Source: JADJWR01 sp964509545
GTDB taxonomy: Bacteria; Pseudomonadota; Gammaproteobacteria; Burkholderiales; Burkholderiaceae_F
Direction: 5' to 3'
Length of the DNA stretch: 23,689 bases
NCBI GenBank assembly: GCA_964509545.1
Contig: CAZDXQ010000053.1
Span: 1-23,689 of the forward strand
Below the pieces are notes generated by a model that worked only from the letters and a program-made list of their open reading frames with translations, ran no database searches and was not told the DNA's origin. A program made the position numbers and the translations under genes. Shown in pieces: positions 6,203 through 15,610 of this stretch; position 1 is the stretch's first letter; every line of letters starts with the position of its first letter.

Positions 6203-7510
6203 GTGATCTCGAACTTGATCGGCGACAGGGCCCGCTCGGTCGGCCTGCCCGCCGTGAAGCGTGCCGCCGGCCTGGTCACCCGCCTGCTGCCCATTCCACA
6301 GCCGACGCTGCTGGTCGGCGCCGGCGCCAGCGGCCGGCTTGGACAGGCGATCAGCGGTTTCGGCCACCACCGCATCCTGATCGTCACCGACGCCGTCGTG
6401 TCGAAGCTCGGCCTGCTGGCGCCGCTGCGTGATGCGCTGGCGGCAGGCGGCGCGGACTACGTCGTCTACGACGAAGTGACGGCCGACGCACCGATACCCG
6501 TGATCGAAAAGGGCATCGAGGCTTTCCGGCGCGAGCGCTGCGACGCGATCGTCGCCTTCGGCGGCGGCTCGGTGATGGATGCGGCCAAGGTCATCGGCCT
6601 GGCCGCCGCCAACAACCGCCATCCGCGCCAGCTGGTCGGCTATTTCCGCGGCCTGCACGGCCCGGTGCCGATCTACGCCGTGCCGACCACGGCCGGCACC
6701 GGCTCGGAGGTTACCGTCGCCGCGGTGATTTCAGACCCGGAGCGGGAAAGGAAACTGGTCATCGCCGACACCCGCATCGTGCCGAAGATGGCCGCGCTCG
6801 ACCCGGCGCTGATGACCGGCCTGCCGCCTGCCGTGACCGCCGCCACCGGCATGGATGCGCTGACCCACGCCGTCGAGGCGTATATCGGCTACTGGGGCAC
6901 CGCCTACACGGACAGGATGGCGCTGTCCGCGGTCGGCATGATCTACGAGAACCTGCCGCTGGCCTACAACGACGGCGCCAACATCGCCGCGCGCGAGAAA
7001 ATGGCGCTCGCCTCGACCTATGCCGGGTTCGCGTTCACGCGCGCCAATGTCGGCAACGTGCATGCCATCGCCCACCAGCTCGGCGGCAAGTACCACACGC
7101 CGCACGGGCTGGCCAACGCGATCATGCTGCCGCACGTGCTGCGGTTCTCGGCCTCGGCCGTCACCGACAAACTGGCCGTTCTGGCGGTGCGGGCGAAGGC
7201 GGGCAACGAAGGCGAGCCGGCCGAAGAACTGGCGGCGCGGTTCCTCGATTCGGTCGAGGCGCTGGCGGCGTCGGTCGGCATTCCGCGCCAGCTCGACGCG
7301 CTGCGCGAGCAGGACATCCCCGCGCTGGCCGAGGCGGCCTGCTGGGAAGCGGATACCAACTACCCGGTACCGCGGCGGATGTCGCAGGCCGACTGCGAGG
7401 CGATGCTGCGCGCGGTGCTGCCCGAAGCACCCACGCCCAGCACCAAGCCAGATCGCAGGCCGGCAAAGAAACGTTCCGCGCGGAGTTCGGCGCAGCGACG
7501 CACCAAGTGA
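6203..7510 (+). CDS. Iron-containing alcohol dehydrogenase (group III)
   Basis: Numbered from the GTG at 6203 the protein has 435 residues. It shows the NAD(P)-binding FGGGSVMDAAK (119-129), PTTAGTGSE (161-169), and metal ligands D218 and H222 in TGMDALTHAVEAY, H287 in NVHAIAHQLGG and H301 in TPHG. These are the Asp plus three His of Fe-ADHs such as FucO. GTG 6203 is preferred because GGAGG at 6192-6196 is 6 nt upstream of it, whereas ATG 6197 directly touches the Shine-Dalgarno sequence. Family members interconvert alcohols and aldehydes or ketones. The divergent AAR-like gene suggests reduction of a fatty aldehyde, which is inference. The last ~25 residues (PSTKPDRRPAKKRSARSSAQ and on) are an unusual basic extension. 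Confidence 0.92.
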   Translation: MISNLIGDRARSVGLPAVKRAAGLVTRLLPIPQPTLLVGAGASGRLGQAISGFGHHRILIVTDAVVSKLGLLAPLRDALAAGGADYVVYDEVTADAPIPVIEKGIEAFRRERCDAIVAFGGGSVMDAAKVIGLAAANNRHPRQLVGYFRGLHGPVPIYAVPTTAGTGSEVTVAAVISDPERERKLVIADTRIVPKMAALDPALMTGLPPAVTAATGMDALTHAVEAYIGYWGTAYTDRMALSAVGMIYENLPLAYNDGANIAAREKMALASTYAGFAFTRANVGNVHAIAHQLGGKYHTPHGLANAIMLPHVLRFSASAVTDKLAVLAVRAKAGNEGEPAEELAARFLDSVEALAASVGIPRQLDALREQDIPALAEAACWEADTNYPVPRRMSQADCEAMLRAVLPEAPTPSTKPDRRPAKKRSARSSAQRRTK

Positions 7511-7821
7511 ACTCGACGCTTGGCCGCACTCCGGTCGGCTCCGGATTGCGGCAAGAGCCCTCGGTCCGCCGAGGCCCACCGAACGCGTCGGCGAGTCCGC
7601 GTTCAGCATGGCTGTCGGTTTTCACCCGACGCCCTCGCCGGCGCCGCTCCTGGCGGCCCGCACGCCTTCCGACTTCGACTCCTGTGTCCCTTCGCAAGAA
7701 AGCGCATCTGGCACGGATCGAAACCGACACGATCGACGCGGTCGGCAAGCATGTCGGAAGTTCTTACAACGAGGCTCCTTCCGCACCGAGCGGATATCAA
7801 AAATTCAATGGCTTATGCATT
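7511..7821. other. Non-coding spacer upstream of the PEP-CTERM promoter
   Basis: No supported gene lies between the Fe-ADH stop and the sigma-54 promoter. Open frames exist on both strands but have no recognisable motif or ribosome binding site. A short inverted repeat (CCTCGG-TCCG-CCGAGG, 7559-7574) lacks a T-run. The last 30 nt (about 7795-7821) are clearly more AT-rich than the surroundings. Enhancer sites for a sigma-54 activator would be expected here, but I could not identify one. Confidence 0.4.
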
Positions 7822-7840
7822 GAGGCATGGAAGTTGCTTA
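7822..7840 (+). promoter_or_regulatory. Sigma-54 (RpoN) -24/-12 promoter
   Basis: The sequence GAGGCATGGAAGTTGCTTA contains GG at 7824-7825 and GC at 7836-7837 with exactly 10 nt between them. GGCATG-N4-TTGCT matches the RpoN consensus TGGCAC(G)-N4-TTGC(A/T) at nearly every conserved position. It lies 56 nt before the ATG of the PEP-CTERM gene, placing transcription start near 7849. Sigma-54 control of PEP-CTERM genes through the PrsK/PrsR pair is known in exopolysaccharide-producing proteobacteria. Confidence 0.82.
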
Positions 7841-7893
7841 ACACGTTCATGCGATTCCGATGCGCGAGCCAGACTTTCATACGGGGAGCAGAC

Positions 7894-8580
7894 ATGGGCC
7901 GGATCCTGAGGAACCTCGCCGCCATGCTGGCGGCCACGACGGTCAGCACGGGGGCCATTGCGGCTGTCGCCTCGTGGACTGACTGGCTGTCCGCAGGCAC
8001 GAACTCTGCGGCTGGCACGTTGGACGTGAGCGGCACGAGCGTTGGAATCTCTTACTCGGGCCCTTATGCGTTCGTGCAGACCTCTGGCGGCCTCAACTAC
8101 TGGAGCCCCTCAACGCCTTACACTAGTTCAACGGTCGAAAACGCGCCGCCCGGCACTGACATCGTCGCCCTCGGTATTGGCGGCGCCAAGACGGTCACGT
8201 TTTCGCAGGCCGTGCAGGACCCGCTGATCGCGCTGGTCAGTTGGAACGGGAACACGGTCGATTTCGGCGTGCCGATCGAGATCATCAGCTTCGGCCAGGG
8301 ATTCTGGGGTAACGGCACGCCAATCCTGAATGCGGCGGGCACCGGATTCTTCGGCAGCGGCGAAGTGCACGGCGTGATTCGCCTGCCCGGCTCTTACACG
8401 TCAATCACTTTCACCGACACAACCGAAGGCTGGCACGGGTTCACGATTGGCGTGCTTGGGCTGGGCAATGGCGGAGGCGGCAATGGCGGCGGCACGGTTC
8501 CGGAGCCTGCATCGCTCGCGCTCGTTGGCGTTGGGCTGATCGGCATCGGGCTGGCGCGGCGGCGCAGATCTGTCCGCTAA
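7894..8580 (+). CDS. PEP-CTERM sorting domain-containing exported protein
   Basis: This 228-residue protein starts with a signal peptide (MGRILRNLAAMLAATTVSTG, cleavage probably near residue 24-27). A Ser/Thr/Gly-rich, beta-type region follows (about 28-190), then a Gly/Asn linker (190-200). The C-terminal sorting signal is VPEPASLALVGVGLIGIGLA (202-221) followed by RRRR, that is, the Pro-Glu-Pro motif, a transmembrane helix and a basic stop. The family is processed by exosortase (EpsH/XrtA type) and associates with exopolysaccharide or the outer surface. No exosortase gene is in this window. ATG 7894 has GGGGAG 5 nt upstream. The core domain is not recognised. GC content is visibly lower than in the nuo genes, common for secreted proteins. 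Confidence 0.9.
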   Translation: MGRILRNLAAMLAATTVSTGAIAAVASWTDWLSAGTNSAAGTLDVSGTSVGISYSGPYAFVQTSGGLNYWSPSTPYTSSTVENAPPGTDIVALGIGGAKTVTFSQAVQDPLIALVSWNGNTVDFGVPIEIISFGQGFWGNGTPILNAAGTGFFGSGEVHGVIRLPGSYTSITFTDTTEGWHGFTIGVLGLGNGGGGNGGGTVPEPASLALVGVGLIGIGLARRRRSVR

Positions 8581-8596
8581 GAAAAGTCATTGTCAG

Positions 8597-8628
8597 CAAG
8601 ACGGCGGCCACGGCCGCCGTTCTTGTTT
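8597..8628 (+). terminator. Intrinsic terminator of the PEP-CTERM gene
   Basis: ACGGCGGC (8601-8608) pairs perfectly with GCCGCCGT (8613-8620) around a CACG loop. The stem can be extended by CAAG/CTTG with one bulged T. The T-rich TTCTTGTTT follows directly, and the hairpin begins 17 nt after the stop codon. It is a good Rho-independent terminator on the plus strand and may also stop minus-strand transcripts leaving the Nudix gene. Confidence 0.82.
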
Positions 8629-8751
8629 GCTTGCCGGGCTTCGCCGCTGTCAGAGCGGTAGCAGCCATTTGCATCGCGTCGGCCGCGGGTCTCGCCCGAG
8701 ATCTCGCCCACTACAGCACTCGGCGCGCGCCGGACGTTAAGCCGGAAATGA

Positions 8752-9327
8752 TCAGGCCGGCCGAATGTCGCCCGCGATCCGTTCTTTCAGCCAATAAGCA
8801 CCGATGATCGTCTTCACGTCGGTGACGCGACCCCGCCCGATCCAGTCGAGCAGTTCGGCCAGGGTGGCGGTGAAGACCTCGACGATTTCGCCGTCGTCAT
8901 TGGCGGTGGCATCGAAAGCGAGCCCGCGCGCCAGGTAGACCTCGATCTTCTCGTCGCAGTAGCCGACCGCGTTATGGAAGCCGCCGAGGTAGGTCCATTG
9001 GCGCGCCGTGTAGCCGGTCTCCTCGCGCAGTTCGCGCTGCGCGCAGGTCAGGATGTCCTCGCCGGGGTCGATCTTGCCGGCTGGGAACTCGATCATGCTG
9101 GTGCGCAGCGGGTAGCGGTACTGGCGTTCGAGCACGAGGCGACCGTCGTCGAGCACCGGCACCACCATCACCGCGCCGGGATGGCGCAGGTATTCGCGCG
9201 GCGCCACGTGCCCATCCGGACAGCGCACGGTGTCCTCGTACACGCGCAGGAACTGCCCCGTGTAGACGAGGCGCGACTCGAGCGTTTCCTCGGCCAGCGG
9301 GTCGGTCGCTTCAGGCGGCCGGTCCAT
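8752..9327 (-). CDS. Nudix hydrolase (ADP-ribose pyrophosphatase-like)
   Basis: The 191-residue protein contains a complete Nudix box, GKIDPGEDILTCAQRELREE followed by TGY (about 84-106), matching GX5EX7REUXEEXGU with all metal-binding glutamates present. The strand PGAVMVVPVLDDGRLVLERQ and the EFPAGK entry to the box are typical of the ADP-ribose/nucleoside-diphosphate-sugar pyrophosphatase subgroup, which hydrolyses ADP-ribose to AMP and ribose-5-phosphate in the cytosol. The start (9325-9327) has GAGGA 8 nt upstream. It begins 41 nt after nuoN in the same direction and is probably the last gene of the nuo transcript, a linkage common in betaproteobacteria. The small DUF2818 gene often found between nuoN and the Nudix gene there is absent. 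Confidence 0.93.
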   Translation of the reverse strand: MDRPPEATDPLAEETLESRLVYTGQFLRVYEDTVRCPDGHVAPREYLRHPGAVMVVPVLDDGRLVLERQYRYPLRTSMIEFPAGKIDPGEDILTCAQRELREETGYTARQWTYLGGFHNAVGYCDEKIEVYLARGLAFDATANDDGEIVEVFTATLAELLDWIGRGRVTDVKTIIGAYWLKERIAGDIRPA

Positions 9328-9368
9328 CGGACCATTCCTCGGCAGGGATCACGGCGCGGCGGCGGCCC

Positions 9369-10868
9369 CTAGCCGCCCAGCGTGCGCACCATCGCCTGCG
9401 CGCACAGCGCCAGCAGGTACTGCGGCACGATGCCGAGTATCAGCACGAAGGCGCCGTTGACCGACAGCGCCACGCGCATGTCTGCGGTGGCCAAAATGGG
9501 TGCGTCGTCGGCCGGCTCGTCGAAGTACATCACCTTGACCACGCGCAGGTAGTAGTAGGCGGCGACCAGAGAAAAGAGCACGGCGATCACGGCCAGCCAG
9601 ATCGCGCCGCTGCCGGCCAGCGGCCCCATGCCGCTGCCGAGCAGCGCCTGCAGCACCACCAGCTTGGCGTAGAAGCCGACCGTCGGCGGGATGCCGGCGA
9701 GCGAGAACATCAGCAGCAGCATGACGAACGCGTACCACGGGCTGCGCCGGTTCAGCCCCTTCAGATCGGCGATCTCCTCGGCCTCGAAGCCCTGCCGCGC
9801 CAGCAGCAGGATGATGCCGAAGGTGCCGAGCGTGGTGATCGCATAGGTGATCACGTAGAACATCGCCGCGCTCCAGGCGTTGGCGGTGGTCATCGTGTTG
9901 CCCCCGACCACGCCGGAGAACATCGCCAGCAGCATGAAGCCCATCTGGCCGATCGTCGAATAGGCCAGCATCCTCTTGAGATTCGTCTGCGCGATCGCGG
10001 TGACGTTGCCGACCGCCAGCGAAGCGACAGCGAGCAGCGCCAGCATCTGCTGCCAGTCCACGGCCAGCGGCAGCAGGCCTTCGACCAGAAGCCGGAAGGC
10101 GATGGCGAAGACGGCCAGCTTCGGCGCCGATCCGATCAGCAGCGTGACCGGCGTCGGCGCGCCGTGGTAGACGTCGGGCAGCCACATGTGGAACGGCACG
10201 GCGCCGAGCTTGAACGCCAGGCCGGCGACGATGAACACGGTGCCGAGCACCAGCGCCGCGCGGCTGGCCACCTGACCCGTGCCGATGTTGCGCGCCAGTT
10301 CGTTCAGGTCCAGGGTGCCCGTCGCACCATAAAGCATCGACATGCCGTACAGCAGGAATCCGGAGGCGAGCGCGCCGAGCACGAAGTACTTCATCGCCGC
10401 CTCGGTGGCCCGGGCGTCGTCGCGGCGCACCGCCACCAGCGCGTACAAGGCGAGCGCCTGCAGTTCGAGTCCGAGGTAGACGGTGAGCAGGTTGTTGGCC
10501 GAGATCATCACCAGCACGCCGAGCATGGCGAACAGCGCCAGCACGAAGAACTCGCCGTGCCAGATGCCGCGGTCGCGCGCGTAGCCCTGCCCGTAGACCA
10601 GCACCAGGCCGGCGGCCAGCAGCGCGAACATCTTCAGCACGTTGGCCATCGGGTCGGTGACGTACAGGCCGCCGAAGGCGTAGAGCACCGCTTCCTGCGC
10701 CAGCAACATGCCGCAGATCGCCGCCACCACGACGAGGGTGGCCAGTGACAGCGCGTAGGTGACGTTGCGCCGCGCCTCGTCGAGGAAGAGGTCGACGACG
10801 AGGATCATCATCGCCGCCACGGCGAGCACGATCTCCGGGGCGGCGGCGGGGAGGTTCATCTCGTCCAT
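9369..10868 (-). CDS. nuoN: NADH-quinone oxidoreductase subunit N
   Basis: The 499-residue protein is an antiporter-like membrane subunit of complex I with about 14 transmembrane helices. It contains YLGLELQALALYALV (Glu of the proton channel), FKLGAVPFHMWLPDVYHGAP (Lys and the broken-helix region), SAPKLA and NLKRMLAYSTIGQMGF. The ATG at 10866-10868 is chosen because GAGGG sits 5 nt upstream; a second in-frame ATG lies 9 nt further on. It begins 11 nt after the nuoM stop and is followed after 41 nt by the Nudix gene. It is the membrane-arm subunit nearest the hydrophilic arm among the three antiporter-like proteins and translocates protons. Confidence 0.97.
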   Translation of the reverse strand: MDEMNLPAAAPEIVLAVAAMMILVVDLFLDEARRNVTYALSLATLVVVAAICGMLLAQEAVLYAFGGLYVTDPMANVLKMFALLAAGLVLVYGQGYARDRGIWHGEFFVLALFAMLGVLVMISANNLLTVYLGLELQALALYALVAVRRDDARATEAAMKYFVLGALASGFLLYGMSMLYGATGTLDLNELARNIGTGQVASRAALVLGTVFIVAGLAFKLGAVPFHMWLPDVYHGAPTPVTLLIGSAPKLAVFAIAFRLLVEGLLPLAVDWQQMLALLAVASLAVGNVTAIAQTNLKRMLAYSTIGQMGFMLLAMFSGVVGGNTMTTANAWSAAMFYVITYAITTLGTFGIILLLARQGFEAEEIADLKGLNRRSPWYAFVMLLLMFSLAGIPPTVGFYAKLVVLQALLGSGMGPLAGSGAIWLAVIAVLFSLVAAYYYLRVVKVMYFDEPADDAPILATADMRVALSVNGAFVLILGIVPQYLLALCAQAMVRTLGG

Positions 10869-10879
10869 CGCAGCCCTCG

Positions 10880-12376
10880 TTACTGCGCCAGCGGGATCTT
10901 CGACTTGCCGACATGCGCGAGCAGGTCGGCGACCGAGGCGCCCATCAGATCCGTGAACGGCTTCGGGTACACGCCCATCCACAGCACCGCCGCAGCGAGC
11001 AGCGCCAGGAAAAGGAACTCGCGCGCGCCGATGTCGGCGAGTTCGGCCACATGCCGGTTGCCCACCTCGCCGAAGATCACCCGCTTGTACATCCACAGCG
11101 AATAGGCGGCGCCGAGGATCAGCGTCGTCGCCGCGGCCAGCCCGATCCAGAAGTTGTACTTGACCGCGCCGAGGATGACGTAGAACTCGCCGACGAAGCC
11201 GCTGGTTCCGGGCAGGCCGCAGTTGGCCATGGCGAACAGCATCATGAAGGCGGCGAAGCGCGGCATCGTGTTGACCACGCCGCCGTAGTCGGCAATGTCG
11301 CGGCTGTGCATGCGGTCGTACATCACGCCGATGCACAGGAACATGGCGCCGGAGATGAAACCGTGCGAGATCATCTGCACGATCGCGCCCTCAACGCCGA
11401 TCTGGCTGAAGATGAAGAAGCCGAGCGTGACGAAGCCCATGTGCGCGATCGAGCTGTAGGCAACGAGCTTCTTCATGTCGGTCTGCACCAGCGCGACGAA
11501 GCCGATGTAGACCACCGCCACCAGCGAGATGGCGATGATGAACCACGCGAGTTCGTGCGCCGCATCGGGCGTGATCGGCAGCGAGAAGCGAAGGAAGCCG
11601 TAGGCGCCGAGCTTCAGCATGATCGCCGCCAGCACCACCGAACCGCCGGTGGGCGCCTCGACGTGCGCGTCCGGCAGCCAGGTGTGCACCGGCCACATCG
11701 GCACCTTGACCGAGAACGCGGCGAAGAAGGCCAGGAACAGCAGGATCTGCGCCGGCAGCGGGATCTTCACCGCGTGCCATGCCGCCAGGTCGAAGCTGCC
11801 GCCGGCGGTGTAGTACAGGTAGACGAGCGCGACCAGCATCAGCAGCGAGCCGAGCAGCGTGTACAGGAAGAACTTGAACGCCGCGTAGACGCGGTTCGGC
11901 CCGCCCCAGACGCCGATGATGATGTACATCGGGATCAGGGTGGCCTCGAAGAAGATGTAGAACAGCAGCGCGTCGGCGGCGGCAAACACGCCGATCATCA
12001 GGCCGGAAAGGATCAGGAACGCGGCGTAGTACTGCGCCACCCGGCTTTCGATCACCTCCCAGCCGGCGATGACCACGATCACCGTGATGAATGCGGTGAG
12101 GATGACGAACCACACCGACAGGCCGTCGACGCCGAGGTGATAGTGGGCATTCAGCCGCTCGATCCACATCGCCCGCTCGACGAACTGCAGGCCGGCCTGC
12201 GCCGCATCGAAACCGCTGTAAAGCGGCAGCGTCACCAGCAGGCCGAGCAGGCTGCCGACGAGCGCCACGGTGCGCACCACGTTGGCGTTGCTGTCGCGGC
12301 CCGCGCCGAGGATCAGCAGGCCGAACAGGATCGGCAGCCAGATCGCGAGGCTCAGCCAGGGAAGCGTGTTCTGCAT
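10880..12376 (-). CDS. nuoM: NADH-quinone oxidoreductase subunit M
   Basis: The 498-residue polytopic protein carries the NuoM signatures FYIFFEATLIPMYIIIGVWG (channel Glu), FSVKVPMWPVHTWLPDAHVE (first key Lys and broken helix), APTGGSVVLAAIMLKLGAYG and TDMKKLVAYSSIAHMGFVTL. These are the acidic and lysine residues of the proton half-channels in the Mrp-antiporter-like family. Length matches the family (about 490-510 aa). The start is ATG at 12374-12376, 25 nt after the nuoL stop; 11 nt separate it from nuoN. No disrupted residue or frameshift is visible. Confidence 0.97.
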   Translation of the reverse strand: MQNTLPWLSLAIWLPILFGLLILGAGRDSNANVVRTVALVGSLLGLLVTLPLYSGFDAAQAGLQFVERAMWIERLNAHYHLGVDGLSVWFVILTAFITVIVVIAGWEVIESRVAQYYAAFLILSGLMIGVFAAADALLFYIFFEATLIPMYIIIGVWGGPNRVYAAFKFFLYTLLGSLLMLVALVYLYYTAGGSFDLAAWHAVKIPLPAQILLFLAFFAAFSVKVPMWPVHTWLPDAHVEAPTGGSVVLAAIMLKLGAYGFLRFSLPITPDAAHELAWFIIAISLVAVVYIGFVALVQTDMKKLVAYSSIAHMGFVTLGFFIFSQIGVEGAIVQMISHGFISGAMFLCIGVMYDRMHSRDIADYGGVVNTMPRFAAFMMLFAMANCGLPGTSGFVGEFYVILGAVKYNFWIGLAAATTLILGAAYSLWMYKRVIFGEVGNRHVAELADIGAREFLFLALLAAAVLWMGVYPKPFTDLMGASVADLLAHVGKSKIPLAQ

Positions 12377-12401
12377 TTGTTCTTGTGCGCGATCGCCGTG
12401 G

Positions 12402-14471
<2,070 letters not shown>

Positions 14472-14480
14472 CCCAGCGCC

Positions 14481-14620
14481 CGCCCGGCCGCCCGAAGGGC
14501 GCTGCGCCCCCGCGGGGGGCAGCGAACGCAGTGAGCGTGGGGGCCAACACCTACCCGCCCGGCCGCCCGAAGGGCGCTGCGCCCCCGCGGGGGGCAGCGA
14601 ACGCAGTGAGCGTTGGGGCC
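14481..14620. repeat. Tandem duplication of a 65-nt GC-rich palindromic element between nuoK and nuoL
   Basis: Copy 1 (14481-14545) and copy 2 (14556-14620) are identical at 64 of 65 positions (G at 14539, T at 14614) and are separated by AACACCTACC. Each copy begins CGCCCGGCCGCCCGAAGGGC and contains nested inverted repeats (CGCCC...GGGCG, GCCCCCGCGGGGGGC) and AACGCAGTGAGCGT. It resembles REP-like intergenic elements common in Burkholderiales genomes (recalled, not searched). The element has no open frame of its own and lies wholly between genes. Confidence 0.88.
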
Positions 14621-14628
14621 GTCCATTC

Positions 14629-14934
14629 TTACCCCTTGAGGCTGTCGAGCTCGTCGACGTTGATCGTCGCGAGGTTGCGGAACAGCGTGACGAGGATCGC
14701 CAGTCCGATGGCCGCCTCGGCCGCCGCCACGGTCAGGATGAAGAAAACGAAGACCTGGCCGTGGTAGTCGCCGAGGTAATGCGAGAAGGCGACGAAATTC
14801 ATGTTCACGGCCAGCAGCATCAGCTCGATGGCCATCAGCAGCACGATCAGGTTGCGGCGATTCAGGAAGATGCCGACCACGCCGATGGCGAACAGCAGCG
14901 CGCCGACCCCCAGATACCACGACAGTGAGACCAT
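14629..14934 (-). CDS. nuoK: NADH-quinone oxidoreductase subunit K
   Basis: The 101-residue protein has three transmembrane helices. It carries the two buried glutamates of the family, E37 in LLMAIELMLLAVN and E73 in TVAAAEAAIGLAI, corresponding to E36 and E72 of E. coli NuoK, which lie on the proton path of the E-channel. Length is normal (about 100 aa). ATG at 14932-14934 is 45 nt after the nuoJ stop. The stop (TAA) is followed on the minus strand by the duplicated palindromic repeat before nuoL. Confidence 0.97.
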   Translation of the reverse strand: MVSLSWYLGVGALLFAIGVVGIFLNRRNLIVLLMAIELMLLAVNMNFVAFSHYLGDYHGQVFVFFILTVAAAEAAIGLAILVTLFRNLATINVDELDSLKG

Positions 14935-14979
14935 CTTCTTCTGCGGCGCCCCCTCGCGCCCTGTCCATTGGCCGCCGCG

Positions 14980-15597
14980 CTAGCGGCGCGCGTCCTGCTT
15001 GCCCTCGACGTCGGCCGGCATCGGCACCAGGCGCACCCGTTCGGACCGCTGCACACGCACCTGCGCGCCTGGGCTCTGGTACTTGCTGTCCTTGCGCCGG
15101 CGCAGCGTCAGCACCACCGCGGCCACCATGCCCACCAGCAGGATCAGCCCGGCCACCTGCACCGGATAGACGTACTCGCTGAACATCAGCCGGCCGAGCG
15201 CCTCGATGTTGTTGACCCCGGCGATGCCGGGACCGGCCTCGCGCTTGCCCTGCCAGGCGCCGTGCGACAGCACCAGCCACAGCTGCAGCGCGATCGCCGC
15301 GCCGACGATCGCCGCCAGCGGCAGGTGCTTCCAGAAGCCCTCGCGCATGCGGTCGATGTTCACGTCGAGCATCATCACGACGAACAGGAACAGCACCATC
15401 ACCGCGCCGACGTACACCAGCACCAGCACGATCGCCAGGAACTCGGCGGCAAGCAGCATCCACAGGCAGGCGGCGGAGAAGAACGCCAGCACCAGCAGCA
15501 GCACCGCGTGCACCGGGTTGCGCGCCGTGATCACGCCGCAGGCAGCCGAAAGCAGGATGGCGGCGAAGACGAGGAACAGGATCGTCGTGGTGTCCAT
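14980..15597 (-). CDS. nuoJ: NADH-quinone oxidoreductase subunit J
   Basis: The 205-residue protein has five hydrophobic helices. The conserved third helix VLVYVGAVMVLFLFVVMML (about 57-75) contains the pi-bulge region typical of NuoJ. A hydrophilic, basic C-terminal tail of about 40 residues (from RRRKDSKYQSPG to KQDARR) extends beyond the last helix. The subunit lies in the membrane arm next to NuoH, K and A and takes part in coupling. It begins 13 nt after nuoI. The stop codon sits inside a small palindrome (CGCCGC-GCTA-GCGGCG), probably incidental. Confidence 0.95.
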   Translation of the reverse strand: MDTTTILFLVFAAILLSAACGVITARNPVHAVLLLVLAFFSAACLWMLLAAEFLAIVLVLVYVGAVMVLFLFVVMMLDVNIDRMREGFWKHLPLAAIVGAAIALQLWLVLSHGAWQGKREAGPGIAGVNNIEALGRLMFSEYVYPVQVAGLILLVGMVAAVVLTLRRRKDSKYQSPGAQVRVQRSERVRLVPMPADVEGKQDARR

Positions 15598-15610
15598 GGC
15601 GTCGGCGCGC

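Noticed and set aside
7507..7893. An in-frame upstream extension of the PEP-CTERM gene
   Set aside because: The sigma-54 promoter, ribosome binding site and signal peptide all place the start at 7894; the upstream translation has no recognisable motif.
14481..14620. Possible CRISPR repeat-spacer unit
   Set aside because: There are only two copies with a 10-nt spacer, strong internal palindromes and no cas genes; it fits a REP-like intergenic element.
14973..14988. Small palindrome CGCCGC-GCTA-GCGGCG over the nuoJ stop as a terminator
   Set aside because: It has only 6 bp, no T-run, and lies inside an operon whose downstream genes must be transcribed.
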